Below are positions 51,065-58,957 of a stretch of 64,000 nucleotides of DNA, piece by piece. How positions within the stretch are numbered: position 1 is the stretch's first letter; each line of letters starts with the position of its first letter. The notes beneath the pieces were generated by a model. It saw only the letters and a program-made list of their open reading frames with translations, did not search any database and was not told the DNA's origin. A program made the translations under genes and the position numbers. The stretch is from RGIG5299 sp045542315 (lineage in GTDB: Bacteria > Bacillota > Clostridia > Oscillospirales > RGIG5299): NCBI GenBank assembly GCA_045542315.1, contig JAZQKU010000043.1:11627-75626 (forward strand). The letters are read 5' to 3'.

Positions 51065-51820
51065 TTATTTTGCAGCTGCGGCAACGATTATTGAGAAGTC
51101 TGCGCTCTTTAAGGAGGCTCCGCCGATAAGTCCGCCGTCAACATTGGGCTTTGAGAGAAGCTCCTCGGCATTTTTTGCGTTCATAGAGCCGCCGTACTGG
51201 ATAACTACCTTGTTTGCAACTGCCTTGCCGTAGAGAGAAGCAATGCAGGAGCGGATAACGCCGCAAGCCTCGTCAGCCTGCTCGCTCGTTGCGGTCTTGC
51301 CGGTGCCGATTGCCCAAACGGGCTCGTATGCAACGATGATGCCCTTTGCTTCGTCTGCGGAGATGCCCTTGAAGGCAATCTTTATCTGACGGCGAAGCAC
51401 CTCTGCGGTGATGTCGTCCTCTCTCTCGGAGAGAAGCTCGCCAACGCAGACGATGGGCTTTAAGCCCGCTGCCAAAGCGGCTTTGATCTTGAGGTTAACG
51501 GTTTCGTCGGTCTCGTTGAAATACTGACGTCTTTCGGAGTGGCCGATGATTACGTATTCAACGCCGAGGTCTTTAAGCATATCTGCCGATACCTCGCCGG
51601 TGAATGCGCCCGATTTTTCAAAGTGAAGGTTCTGTGCGCCGATCTTTATGTTGGTGCGCTTTGCAGCTTTAACTGCTGCGGCGAGATCGGTGAAGGGAAC
51701 GCACGCGATAACGGTGCATTTTGCGCCCTTGACGAGGGGAGCAAGCTCCTTTAAGAAGCTGTCTGCCTCGGAGGCGGTCTTATTCATTTTCCAGTTTCCT
51801 GCAATAACGGTTTTTCTCAT
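51065..51820 (-). CDS. tpiA: Triosephosphate isomerase
   Basis: The 251-residue TIM barrel interconverts dihydroxyacetone phosphate and glyceraldehyde-3-phosphate. Lys in G-N-W-K-M-N (near 12), His in G-H-S-E-R-R (near 96) and Glu in A-Y-E-P-V-W-A-I-G-T-G (near 167) form the active site and lid. It follows pgk after 79 bp in the same direction. Confidence 0.96.
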   Translation of the reverse strand: MRKTVIAGNWKMNKTASEADSFLKELAPLVKGAKCTVIACVPFTDLAAAVKAAKRTNIKIGAQNLHFEKSGAFTGEVSADMLKDLGVEYVIIGHSERRQYFNETDETVNLKIKAALAAGLKPIVCVGELLSEREDDITAEVLRRQIKIAFKGISADEAKGIIVAYEPVWAIGTGKTATSEQADEACGVIRSCIASLYGKAVANKVVIQYGGSMNAKNAEELLSKPNVDGGLIGGASLKSADFSIIVAAAAK

Positions 51821-51899
51821 TGTTATACTACCTTTCTGTCTTTACATAGGTTGTTGCTTGCCTTTTTAAAAGACAAGCAACAACGGCTGTTTTCAAATC

Positions 51900-53087
51900 T
51901 TATTTGTCGTTTAAGCAAGCGATGCCGGGAAGCTCAAGACCCTCGAGGAATTCGAGAGAAGCGCCGCCGCCGGTGGAGATGTGGGTCATTTTGTCAGCAA
52001 AGCCGAGCTTCTGAACGGCTGCTGCGGAGTCGCCTCCGCCGATGATGGAGATAGCGCCGCTTTCTGCAACTGCCTTTGCAACGGATACGGTGCCGTTTGC
52101 GAAGTTTGCCCATTCGCTTACGCCCATGGGGCCGTTCCATACAACGGTGCCTGCGCCGAGGATAGCGTCGGCAAAAAGCTTGGAGGTCTTGGGACCAATA
52201 TCAAGGCCCATCCAGCCGTCGGGGATCTCGTCGGAGTTGATTACCTTGAACTCGGAGTTCTCGTTGTATTCGGTTGCAACTACGTTGTCAACGGGAATGA
52301 GGAAGTTTACGCCCTTTGCCTTTGCCTTATCCATAAGTTCCTTTGCAAGCTCGAGCTTGTCCTCTTCGCAAAGAGAGGTGCCGATGTGGTGACCGAGAGA
52401 TTTAAGGAAGGTGTAAGCCATACCGCCGCCTACGATGAGGGTATCTACCTTTTCGAGAAGGTTGGTGATAACGCCGATCTTATCGCTTACCTTTGCGCCG
52501 CCCAAAATCGCAACGAAGGGACGCTTGGGATCGTTAAGAGCGTCGCCCATGATCTTGATCTCCTTCTGAATGAGGTAGCCGCAAACTGCGGGAAGATAAT
52601 CTGCAACGCCTGCGGTTGAGGAGTGCGCTCTGTGAGCGGTGCCGAATGCGTCATTAACGTAGATCTCTGCAAGAGAAGCCAAAGCCTTTGAAAATTCGGG
52701 ATCGTGCTTTTCCTCTTCCTTATGGAAACGGACGTTTTCAATAAGCATAACGTCGCCGTCCTTCAAAGCGGCGGCCTTTGCCTGTGCGTCCTCGCCGATT
52801 ACGTCGGCTGCAAGAACGACCTCTTTACCGAGAAGCTCGGAAAGACGTGCTGCAACGGGAGCGAGAGAATACTTCATATTGAATTCGCCCTTCGGTCTGC
52901 CCATGTGAGAGCAGAGAATGAGCTTCGCGCCGTTATCGGAAAGATATTTGATGGTGGGGAGCGCTTCAACTATTCTCTTATCGTCGGTGATAACGCCGTC
53001 CTTAAGCGGAACGTTGAAATCGCAGCGTGCAAGGACCTTTTTGCCCTTAACTTCAATGTCTTCTACTGTTTTCTTGTTGTAATTCAT
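51900..53087 (-). CDS. pgk: Phosphoglycerate kinase
   Basis: The 395-residue two-domain kinase makes ATP from 1,3-bisphosphoglycerate. Signatures include R-C-D-F-N-V-P-L near 20, the S-H-M-G-R-P-K-G triose site, the G-G-A-K-V-S-D-K-I block and the C-terminal G-G-G-D-S-A-A-A nucleotide loop. It is the first gene of the glycolytic run. Confidence 0.96.
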   Translation of the reverse strand: MNYNKKTVEDIEVKGKKVLARCDFNVPLKDGVITDDKRIVEALPTIKYLSDNGAKLILCSHMGRPKGEFNMKYSLAPVAARLSELLGKEVVLAADVIGEDAQAKAAALKDGDVMLIENVRFHKEEEKHDPEFSKALASLAEIYVNDAFGTAHRAHSSTAGVADYLPAVCGYLIQKEIKIMGDALNDPKRPFVAILGGAKVSDKIGVITNLLEKVDTLIVGGGMAYTFLKSLGHHIGTSLCEEDKLELAKELMDKAKAKGVNFLIPVDNVVATEYNENSEFKVINSDEIPDGWMGLDIGPKTSKLFADAILGAGTVVWNGPMGVSEWANFANGTVSVAKAVAESGAISIIGGGDSAAAVQKLGFADKMTHISTGGGASLEFLEGLELPGIACLNDK

Positions 53088-53128
53088 TGTTATTACTCCT
53101 TCTTATATACCTTATATAAAATAAATTA

Positions 53129-53620
53129 TTACCAATCAAATTGAGTGAGCTCGCCCTTTTCAAGAAGTCCCTCGTAATCTCTCTGGCGAAGCGCCTCGTA
53201 AAGCACGATGGCAACGGAGTTTGAAAGATTTAAGCTCCGAAGCGTGTTTCGCATGGGAATACGGAGAGTGGAATCGGGATTTTCCTTTAAAAGCTCCTCC
53301 GGAAGCCCCTTGGTCTCCTTACCGAAGATTATATAGAAATCATCGGGATAAATGACCTCGGAATGAGTTTTTCTTCCCTTTGTTGAAAGAAAAAATCGGG
53401 GCTTTCCTTTTGTTTTTTCAAGAAAATCCGCAAGGCTGTCGTAATAGGTTATGTCGAGCTTGTCCCAATAATCAAGACCTGCCCGCTTTAATTTTTTATC
53501 GTCTATCTCAAAGCCCATGGGCTTCACGAGATGAAGTCTTGCGCCGGTGCAGGCGCAGCTTCTTGCGATATTGCCCGTGTTTTGCGGGATCTCGGGCTCA
53601 ACCAATACGATGTTTATCAT
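53129..53620 (-). CDS. trmL: tRNA (cytidine/uridine-34 2'-O)-methyltransferase
   Basis: The 163-residue SPOUT enzyme methylates the wobble ribose of tRNA-Leu isoacceptors with SAM. It shows E-P-E-I-P-Q-N-T-G-N near the start, F-G-K-E-T-K-G-L-P in the middle and the knot residues I-P-M-R-N-T-L-R-S-L-N-L-S-N-S. It abuts the glycyl-tRNA synthetase gene, sharing one base. Confidence 0.92.
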   Translation of the reverse strand: MINIVLVEPEIPQNTGNIARSCACTGARLHLVKPMGFEIDDKKLKRAGLDYWDKLDITYYDSLADFLEKTKGKPRFFLSTKGRKTHSEVIYPDDFYIIFGKETKGLPEELLKENPDSTLRIPMRNTLRSLNLSNSVAIVLYEALRQRDYEGLLEKGELTQFDW

Positions 53621-54999
53621 CAGAACGCGATCTTTTCCTCGATGTAAGCCTTAAGCTCGGAAACGGGAATTCTTACCTGCTCCATGGTGTCGCGGTCACG
53701 GACGGAAACTGCGCCGTCTGTTTCGGTGTCGAAGTCAACGGTGATGCAGAAGGGGGTGCCTATCTCGTCCTGACGGCGATAGCGCTTACCGATAGAGCCT
53801 GCCTCGTCATACTCGATATTGAAATATTTGGAGAGGTCTGCATAGATCGCGGTTGCCTGCTCGGAAAGCTTTTTGGAAAGGGGAAGGATTGCCGCCTTGA
53901 CGGGAGCAAGTGCGGGGTGGAAGCGCAAAACGGTCCTTACGTCGTTCTTTTCCGCGTCGATAACCTCTTCGTCATAGGCGTCGCACAAAACTGCCAAAAC
54001 GCTTCTCTCAACGCCCAAAGAGGGCTCGATAACGTAGGGGACGTAGCGCTCGTTGGTCTCGGGGTCGAAATAGGTCATATCCTTGCCCGAATGGTCCTGA
54101 TGCTGGGTAAGGTCGTAGTCGGTTCTGTCGGCAACGCCCCAAAGCTCGCCCCAGCCGAAGGGGAAGAGGAACTCGAAGTCGGTGGTTGCCTTGGAGTAGA
54201 AGCAAAGCTCGTCCTTATCGTGGTCGCGAAGACGCAGGTTTTCCTCCTTAAGACCGATGGCAAGGAGCCAATCGCGGCAGAAGCTTCTCCAGTAATCGAA
54301 CCACTCAAGGTCGGTGCCGGGCTTGCAGAAGAATTCAAGCTCCATCTGCTCAAACTCACGTACACGGAAGATGAAGTTTCCGGGAGTGATCTCGTTTCTG
54401 AAGGATTTACCTATCTGGCCGATACCGAAGGGTATCTTCTTTCTCGAGGTTCTCTGAACGTTCTGGAAGTTTACGAAGATGCCCTGTGCCGTTTCGGGAC
54501 GGAGATAAATCTCGCTCTTGTTATCCTCGGTAACGCCCTGGAAGGTCTTGAACATAAGGTTGAATTTTCTTATGTCGGTAAAGTTGCTCTTGCCGCAGTC
54601 GGGACAAACGATGTTGTTATCTCTTATATACTGAAGCATCTGCTCATTGGACCAGCCTGCACACATAACGCCGGTATCCTCGATGAGCTTATCGGCTCTG
54701 TGACGTGAATGACACTCCTTGCAGTCCATAAGAGGATCGGAAAATCCGCCAACGTGACCGGAAGCGACCCAGGTCTCGGGATTCATAAGAATAGCGCAGT
54801 CAAGACCGACGTTCAAGGGAGATTCCTGAACGAATTTCTTCCACCACGCCTTTTTGATATTGTTTTTAAGCTCAACACCCAAAGGACCGTAGTCCCAGGT
54901 GTTTGCAAGACCGCCGTATATCTCGGAGCCTGCGTAGATAAGACCTCTGCCCTTACAAAGAGCAACGATCTTTTCCATTTTCTTTTCGGTGTTTAACAT
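53620..54999 (-). CDS. glyQS: Glycyl-tRNA synthetase (dimeric type)
   Basis: The 459-residue class II enzyme charges tRNA-Gly as a homodimer. It has R-G-L-I-Y-A-G-S-E-I-Y-G-G near 20, a zinc-binding-like C-K-E-C-H and C-P-D-C pair (95-155), motif 2 R-N-E-I-T-P and motif 3 with G-V-E-R-S, then an anticodon domain from about 345. ATG 54999 has TGGAG 8 bp upstream. The leader is short and holds no T-box. Confidence 0.95.
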   Translation of the reverse strand: MLNTEKKMEKIVALCKGRGLIYAGSEIYGGLANTWDYGPLGVELKNNIKKAWWKKFVQESPLNVGLDCAILMNPETWVASGHVGGFSDPLMDCKECHSRHRADKLIEDTGVMCAGWSNEQMLQYIRDNNIVCPDCGKSNFTDIRKFNLMFKTFQGVTEDNKSEIYLRPETAQGIFVNFQNVQRTSRKKIPFGIGQIGKSFRNEITPGNFIFRVREFEQMELEFFCKPGTDLEWFDYWRSFCRDWLLAIGLKEENLRLRDHDKDELCFYSKATTDFEFLFPFGWGELWGVADRTDYDLTQHQDHSGKDMTYFDPETNERYVPYVIEPSLGVERSVLAVLCDAYDEEVIDAEKNDVRTVLRFHPALAPVKAAILPLSKKLSEQATAIYADLSKYFNIEYDEAGSIGKRYRRQDEIGTPFCITVDFDTETDGAVSVRDRDTMEQVRIPVSELKAYIEEKIAF

Positions 55000-55054
55000 T
55001 GTAGTCACTCCATATTTAAATGATGTTATTATATATCTAATAAATACCGCATAA

Positions 55055-55083
55055 TATAATAGAGAAATTTTGCCTTTTTGTCA
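55055..55083 (-). promoter_or_regulatory. Sigma-A promoter of glyQS
   Basis: On the minus strand TTGACA and TATTAT lie 17 bp apart (about 55083-55055), roughly 55 bp before the ATG. A hairpin GCGGTTTT/AAAACCGC just upstream may terminate transcription from nadE. Confidence 0.75.
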
Positions 55084-55152
55084 AGCGGTTTTGCAAAAAA
55101 ACCGCAATTTTTTAACGAAAATTTTGTAAAAAGGGGCTGTAAATGCAAAAAA

Positions 55153-55905
55153 TCACTGTTTTGAAGCCCAAGCCTCGTAAGTGACTATCGGCTCTCTCTT
55201 GTGATTGCTTCTTTTGTGGTAGCGCTCGATGACTTCAAGATCCTTTTCGTCGCAGCTTCCTTTTAAGAGAAGAGAGTCGATCGCGGCGTAGGTAACGCCC
55301 ATCTCCTGCTCGTCGGTCTGACCCTCGAAAAGACCTGCAGAGGGAGCCTTTTTGATGATCGACTCGGGCGCTCCGAGATATTCCAGAAATTCATAGACCT
55401 CACACACCGCAAGATCGGATATGGGATTGAAATCGTAGGCGCCGTCGCCCCATTTGGTGTAATAGCCCATATAGATCTCACTTCTGTTGTCGGTTCCCGC
55501 AACGAGATATCCCTTCGATTGACCGATGGCGTAGAGCGCGGCCATACGAAGACGGGGGGCGATGTTTACGTTTGCCTCCTTGGTTATCTCGCAAACGGAG
55601 GAAACGGCGGCAAGCTCCGCCTTTTTTGCCTCGGTGAGGTCGATAACGACGGTTTCTATATTGAACTTGTCGGCAACCTCTTTGCCGTCGTCGGCATCTA
55701 TCGTAAAGTTCCTTTTCGATTCGCAGGGCATAATAACGCCCAAGACGTTTTCGGTGGCTTTTTTGCAAAGAATGCCCACGAGGGCGCTGTCTTTACCTCC
55801 GCTGTTTCCGAAAACGATTCCCTTGGCGCCTGTTTTGGCAAGAAGGTCTTTAATAAAAGCAACTCTCTTTTCGGTTTCCTTTGCGTAATCTCTCACAAAA
55901 ATCAA
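55153..55905 (-). CDS. nadE: NH3-dependent NAD+ synthetase
   Basis: The 250-residue enzyme amidates nicotinic acid adenine dinucleotide with ammonia and ATP to NAD+. The PP-loop is S-G-G-K-D-S (near 31), and A-G-T-D-N-R-S-E near 139 and K-W-G-D-G-A near 152 are the NAD+ synthetase signatures. There is no glutaminase domain, so free ammonia is the donor. It is monocistronic. Confidence 0.93.
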   Translation of the reverse strand: MIFVRDYAKETEKRVAFIKDLLAKTGAKGIVFGNSGGKDSALVGILCKKATENVLGVIMPCESKRNFTIDADDGKEVADKFNIETVVIDLTEAKKAELAAVSSVCEITKEANVNIAPRLRMAALYAIGQSKGYLVAGTDNRSEIYMGYYTKWGDGAYDFNPISDLAVCEVYEFLEYLGAPESIIKKAPSAGLFEGQTDEQEMGVTYAAIDSLLLKGSCDEKDLEVIERYHKRSNHKREPIVTYEAWASKQ

Positions 55906-56015
55906 CTCCGTAACGAATTTTTAAAAACGCATTTTGCGCATACACTGATATTTTACCATAAATCGGTGCGAAACGCAATATTTTTAAGAAAAATGCAAGA
56001 TTTTTAAAAAAAGAC

Positions 56016-56044
56016 TTGCAAAATTCGAAATTTTGTGGTATAGT
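56016..56044 (+). promoter_or_regulatory. Sigma-A promoter of rpmG-secE-nusG
   Basis: TTGCAA (56016-56021) and TATAGT (56039-56044), spacer 17 bp, in front of the translation-factor operon. Confidence 0.7.
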
Positions 56045-56129
56045 ATCAATACCTATCTTTTCGGATGGTTATTTTTTTGACCGCAAAACGCGAAAAGTAT
56101 CAGGGAGGCTCAGATTAGGAGGTGCCGAC

Positions 56130-56279
56130 ATGAGAGTTAAAATCACATTGGCTTGCACCGAGTGCAAGCAGAGAAACTTCGACACGATGAAGAACAAGAA
56201 GAACACACCCGACAGAGTGGAGCTTAACAAGTATTGCCGCTTCTGCAAAAAACACACCCTTCATCGCGAAACGAAGTAA
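56130..56279 (+). CDS. rpmG: 50S ribosomal protein L33
   Basis: The 49-residue L33 keeps both cysteine pairs (T-E-C-K-Q-R-N and Y-C-R-F-C-K-K), so it is the zinc-binding (C+) form. AGGAGG lies 7 bp before the ATG. It heads the conserved rpmG-secE-nusG order. Confidence 0.95.
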   Translation: MRVKITLACTECKQRNFDTMKNKKNTPDRVELNKYCRFCKKHTLHRETK

Positions 56280-56291
56280 GGAGGAAAGGAA

Positions 56292-56531
56292 ATGGCAGAT
56301 AAAAATGCTACCGCAAAGAAGAATATCTTTGTGAGAATGAAAAACTATTTCAAGGAACTTTTCTCTGAAATCAAGAAGATCACATGGCCCACACCCAAGC
56401 AGATTCTTAAAAACAGCGTTATCGTTCTCGTCGCGGTTGTAGTTTCCGCCCTTGTTCTCGGCGGTCTCAACTGGTTGCTTGCTTGGCTCTACGGTGAGTT
56501 CATCGTATTGCTTCAGGCTATTTTCCACTGA
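56292..56531 (+). CDS. secE: Preprotein translocase subunit SecE
   Basis: The 79-residue protein has one C-terminal membrane helix and the amphipathic S-E-I-K-K-I-T-W-P-T segment before it. It clamps SecY in the export channel. Spacing to neighbours is 12 and 30 bp. Confidence 0.93.
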   Translation: MADKNATAKKNIFVRMKNYFKELFSEIKKITWPTPKQILKNSVIVLVAVVVSALVLGGLNWLLAWLYGEFIVLLQAIFH

Positions 56532-56561
56532 GAGCTTCGCGCTTAGACTGGAGTTTGTATA

Positions 56562-57086
56562 ATGGATGAAGCATTGTGGTATGTAATTCATACCTATTCG
56601 GGTTATGAAAACAAGGTTAAGGGTAGCCTTGAAAAATTTGTCGAGAGCAAAAAGCTCGACGGTGCAATCTGCGATGTTCGCGTCCCCACCGAAACGGTAG
56701 TTGAGACCAAGGAAAACGGAGACCAGAAGGAAACCGAGCATAAGCTCTTCCCCGGCTACGTTCTCGTAAAAATGGTGCTCACTCCCGAAAGCTGGTATCT
56801 GGTTCGCAATATCCGCGGAGTTACGGGCTTCGTAGGCCCGAATTCACGTCCCGTTCCCCTTACCGATAAGGAAATTCAGGCAATGGGCGTTGAGAAGAAG
56901 GTTGTAAGCGTAAGCTACGCAGTAGGCGACGAGGTCAAGGTGCTTAACGGTCCTCTCGAGGGATTTGTCGGTGTCGTTGACGCTCTCGATATCGAAAACG
57001 ATTTCGTAAAGGTAATCGTTTCGATGTTCGGCAGAGAAACCCCCGTTGACCTTAAGCTCGGCGAGGTCGCAGCAATCGAAAAATAA
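56562..57086 (+). CDS. nusG: Transcription antitermination factor NusG
   Basis: The 174-residue protein has an N-terminal NGN domain (W-Y-V-I-H-T-Y-S-G-Y-E, F-P-G-Y-V-L-V, V-R-N-I-R-G-V-T-G-F-V-G) and a C-terminal KOW domain from about 120. It binds the RNA polymerase clamp and couples it to the ribosome. Confidence 0.96.
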   Translation: MDEALWYVIHTYSGYENKVKGSLEKFVESKKLDGAICDVRVPTETVVETKENGDQKETEHKLFPGYVLVKMVLTPESWYLVRNIRGVTGFVGPNSRPVPLTDKEIQAMGVEKKVVSVSYAVGDEVKVLNGPLEGFVGVVDALDIENDFVKVIVSMFGRETPVDLKLGEVAAIEK

Positions 57087-57141
57087 TTGTGTTATTAAGG
57101 CGAGCAATCGCATTAATGATCCGGAAGCGGATGCTTCCGCA

Positions 57142-57184
57142 GTGGGAGAGAGGTAAAATTTCAATACCTTTCGCCGTTTACCAC
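57142..57184 (+). promoter_or_regulatory. Candidate L1-type autoregulatory leader of rplK-rplA
   Basis: The 125-bp leader has a hairpin CGGAAGC/GCTTCCG and then GTGGGAG (57142-57148), a small stem AGGTA/TACCT and a closing ACCAC (57180-57184). A shorter copy of the same frame precedes rplA. This resembles a ribosomal protein L1 binding site; the identity is inferred. Confidence 0.45.
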
Positions 57185-57211
57185 ACTTGAATATCTAAGG
57201 AGGTGTTATTC

Positions 57212-57637
57212 ATGGCACAGAAAATCGTGGGATACATTAAACTTCAGATCCCCGCAGGAAAAGCCACTCCCGCACCGCCTGTTGGACCTGCACTCGGTCA
57301 GCACGGTGTAAACATTATGGCATTCACAAAGGAATTTAACGAAAGGACCAAGAACGACGTAGGTTTTATCATCCCCGTCGTCATTACCGTATATGCCGAC
57401 CGTTCCTTCTCCTTCGTAACCAAGACCCCGCCCGTATCAGAGCTTATTAAGAAAGCCTGCAACATTCAGAGCGGCTCCGGCGTACCTAACAAGACTAAGG
57501 TCGCCTCACTCACCAAAGCCCAGATCGAAGAAATCGCAAAGACCAAAATGCCCGACCTTACTGCTGCAAGCCTTGAAACGGCTATGAGCATGATCGCCGG
57601 CACGGCGAGAAGCATGGGTGTAACGGTTAAAGACTAA
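57212..57637 (+). CDS. rplK: 50S ribosomal protein L11
   Basis: The 141-residue protein has the P-A-G-K-A-T-P-A-P-P-V-G-P-A-L-G-Q-H-G block and a C-terminal RNA-binding domain ending in A-G-T-A-R-S-M-G-V. It builds the GTPase-associated centre. ATG 57212 has AAGGAGG 9 bp upstream. Confidence 0.96.
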   Translation: MAQKIVGYIKLQIPAGKATPAPPVGPALGQHGVNIMAFTKEFNERTKNDVGFIIPVVITVYADRSFSFVTKTPPVSELIKKACNIQSGSGVPNKTKVASLTKAQIEEIAKTKMPDLTAASLETAMSMIAGTARSMGVTVKD

Positions 57638-57655
57638 TCTTCGCATCCCGTGCAC

Positions 57656-57681
57656 GTGGGAGGATTTATCCGAACAACCAC
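57656..57681 (+). promoter_or_regulatory. Second GTGGGAG...ACCAC motif, before rplA
   Basis: GTGGGAG (57656-57662), a GGA-TTTA-TCC stem and ACCAC (57677-57681) repeat the motif found before rplK. It may be a second L1 binding site that controls rplA translation. Confidence 0.4.
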
Positions 57682-57702
57682 TAATTTAGGAGAAAGAAAG
57701 AC

Positions 57703-58398
57703 ATGAAACGAGGAAAGAATTATCAGGACAGCGCAAAGCTTATCGAAAAAGCTAAGCTTTACGAGCCCGCAGAGGGCATTGCGCTTGCCGTTCAAACAGC
57801 AAAAGCTAAATTTGATGAAACACTCGAAGTCCACGTAAGACTCGGTGTTGACTCCCGTCATGCCGATCAGCAGGTAAGAGGCACCATCGTGCTTCCTCAC
57901 GGAACCGGCAAGACTGTAAAGGTTCTTGTATTCGCAAAAGGCGACAAGGCTAAAGAAGCTATGGAAGCCGGAGCAGACTTTGTTGGAGCAGAAGAGCTCG
58001 TAGCAAAGGTACAGAACGAAAACTGGTTCGATTACGACGTAGTCGTTGCAACTCCCGACATGATGGGCGTTGTAGGTAGACTCGGTAAAGTATTCGGTCC
58101 CAAGGGCTTAATGCCTAACCCCAAGACCGGCACCGTTACTATGGACGTTGCCCGTGCTCTTAAGGAGATCAAGGCAGGTAAAATCGAGTACCGTCTTGAC
58201 AAGACCAATATCATTCACTGCCCCATCGGCAAGGCTTCCTTCGGCGCAGAAAAGCTTGATGAAAACTTCAACGCTCTTCTTAACGCTATCATCAAGGCAA
58301 AGCCCGCCGCTGCAAAAGGCCAGTACATCAGAAGCTGCGTTGTAGCTGCTACTATGGGCCCCGGCATCAAGATCGCAACCAACAAGCTCGGAAACTAA
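57703..58398 (+). CDS. rplA: 50S ribosomal protein L1
   Basis: The 231-residue L1 has R-G-K-N-Y near the start, the V-R-G-T-I-V-L-P-H-G-T-G-K block and the M-P-N-P-K-T-G-T-V-T signature. It binds the mobile L1 stalk of 23S rRNA and usually represses its own operon. rplJ-rplL do not follow in this genome; a terminator does. Confidence 0.96.
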   Translation: MKRGKNYQDSAKLIEKAKLYEPAEGIALAVQTAKAKFDETLEVHVRLGVDSRHADQQVRGTIVLPHGTGKTVKVLVFAKGDKAKEAMEAGADFVGAEELVAKVQNENWFDYDVVVATPDMMGVVGRLGKVFGPKGLMPNPKTGTVTMDVARALKEIKAGKIEYRLDKTNIIHCPIGKASFGAEKLDENFNALLNAIIKAKPAAAKGQYIRSCVVAATMGPGIKIATNKLGN

Positions 58399-58409
58399 CC
58401 GAAAATTTT

Positions 58410-58441
58410 AAAGCACCCGAAAATTCGGGTGCTTTATTTTT
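58410..58441 (+). terminator. Terminator after rplA
   Basis: AAAGCACCCGA and TCGGGTGCTTT form the stem, followed by ATTTTTTG. Confidence 0.85.
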
Positions 58442-58454
58442 TGTCACCGAAAAC

Positions 58455-58480
58455 AAAAGCCACCTTTAAAGGTGGCTTTT
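58455..58480 (-). terminator. Terminator after rpsU
   Basis: AAAAGCCACC-TTTAAA-GGTGGCTTTT is a near-perfect palindrome with T-rich flank on the minus strand. Confidence 0.8.
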
Positions 58481-58488
58481 ATAAATTC

Positions 58489-58665
58489 TTATTTGAATTT
58501 ACGCTTTCTTGCAGCTTCGGACTTCTTCTTTCTCTTCACACTGGGTTTTTCGTAATGTTCCCTCTTGCGAAGTTCGGAAAGAGTACCGTCTTTAGAGCAA
58601 GATCTCTTGAAACGGCGCAATGCGCTGTCTAAAGATTCTTTATCTTTGAGATGTATTTCTGCCAT
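58489..58665 (-). CDS. rpsU: 30S ribosomal protein S21
   Basis: The 58-residue product reads M-A-E-I-H-L-K-D-K-E-S-L, S-A-L-R-R-F-K-R and ends in a very basic K-R-K-K-K-S-E-A-A-R-K-R-K tail, the S21 pattern. AGGAGGGG lies 9 bp before the ATG. The gene is short and easy to miss; it has its own promoter and terminator. Confidence 0.93.
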   Translation of the reverse strand: MAEIHLKDKESLDSALRRFKRSCSKDGTLSELRKREHYEKPSVKRKKKSEAARKRKFK

Positions 58666-58732
58666 GTCTGGTTCCCCTCCTTCCGAGATTTAAGAAAACA
58701 AATAAATTTTTCTCATAACGAGATACTCAATA

Positions 58733-58761
58733 ATTATACATTTTAATTACAAAAATGTCAA
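58733..58761 (-). promoter_or_regulatory. Sigma-A promoter of rpsU
   Basis: On the minus strand TTGACA (58761-58756) and TATAAT (58738-58733), spacer 17 bp. Confidence 0.85.
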
Positions 58762-58827
58762 GTAAAAATTAAAAAAATACCTCAAAAATGTGTAAAAATG
58801 TTGTGTTTGGGGGCAAAAAGCGCCAAA

Positions 58828-58846
58828 ACTGTGCAAGGTACACAAA
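58828..58846. promoter_or_regulatory. Degenerate TTTGTGCA-3-TGCACAAA dyad upstream of hrcA
   Basis: ACTGTGCA-AGG-TACACAAA matches the dyads at 14352 and 44355 in 13 of 16 half-site bases, 30 bp before the hrcA -35 box. Confidence 0.3.
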
Positions 58847-58876
58847 AATTTAATATTTCATTCACTAATATTTTTC

Positions 58877-58905
58877 TTGACAAATCGTCAAAATAGGTAT
58901 ATAGT
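58877..58905 (+). promoter_or_regulatory. Sigma-A promoter of hrcA-grpE-dnaK-dnaJ
   Basis: TTGACA (58877-58882) and TATAGT (58900-58905), spacer 17 bp, just before the CIRCE operator. Confidence 0.88.
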
Positions 58906-58914
58906 ATATATGCG

Positions 58915-58941
58915 TTAGCACTCAACAAGCGCGAGTGCTAA
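58915..58941. promoter_or_regulatory. CIRCE operator (HrcA binding site)
   Basis: Perfect TTAGCACTC, nine bases, GAGTGCTAA. HrcA bound here represses the heat-shock operon; unfolded proteins that occupy GroEL release it. It covers the transcription start region. Confidence 0.95.
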
Positions 58942-58957
58942 AACGGAGGTGAGAAGA

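Noticed and set aside
53380..54708. 442-codon open frame on the plus strand
   Set aside because: It lies antisense to glyQS and trmL, both certain by motifs; composition is low-complexity V/G/L typical of a shadow frame.
55010..55152. T-box leader before glyQS
   Set aside because: The leader from the promoter to the ATG is only about 50-60 bases, too short for a T-box with specifier loop and antiterminator.
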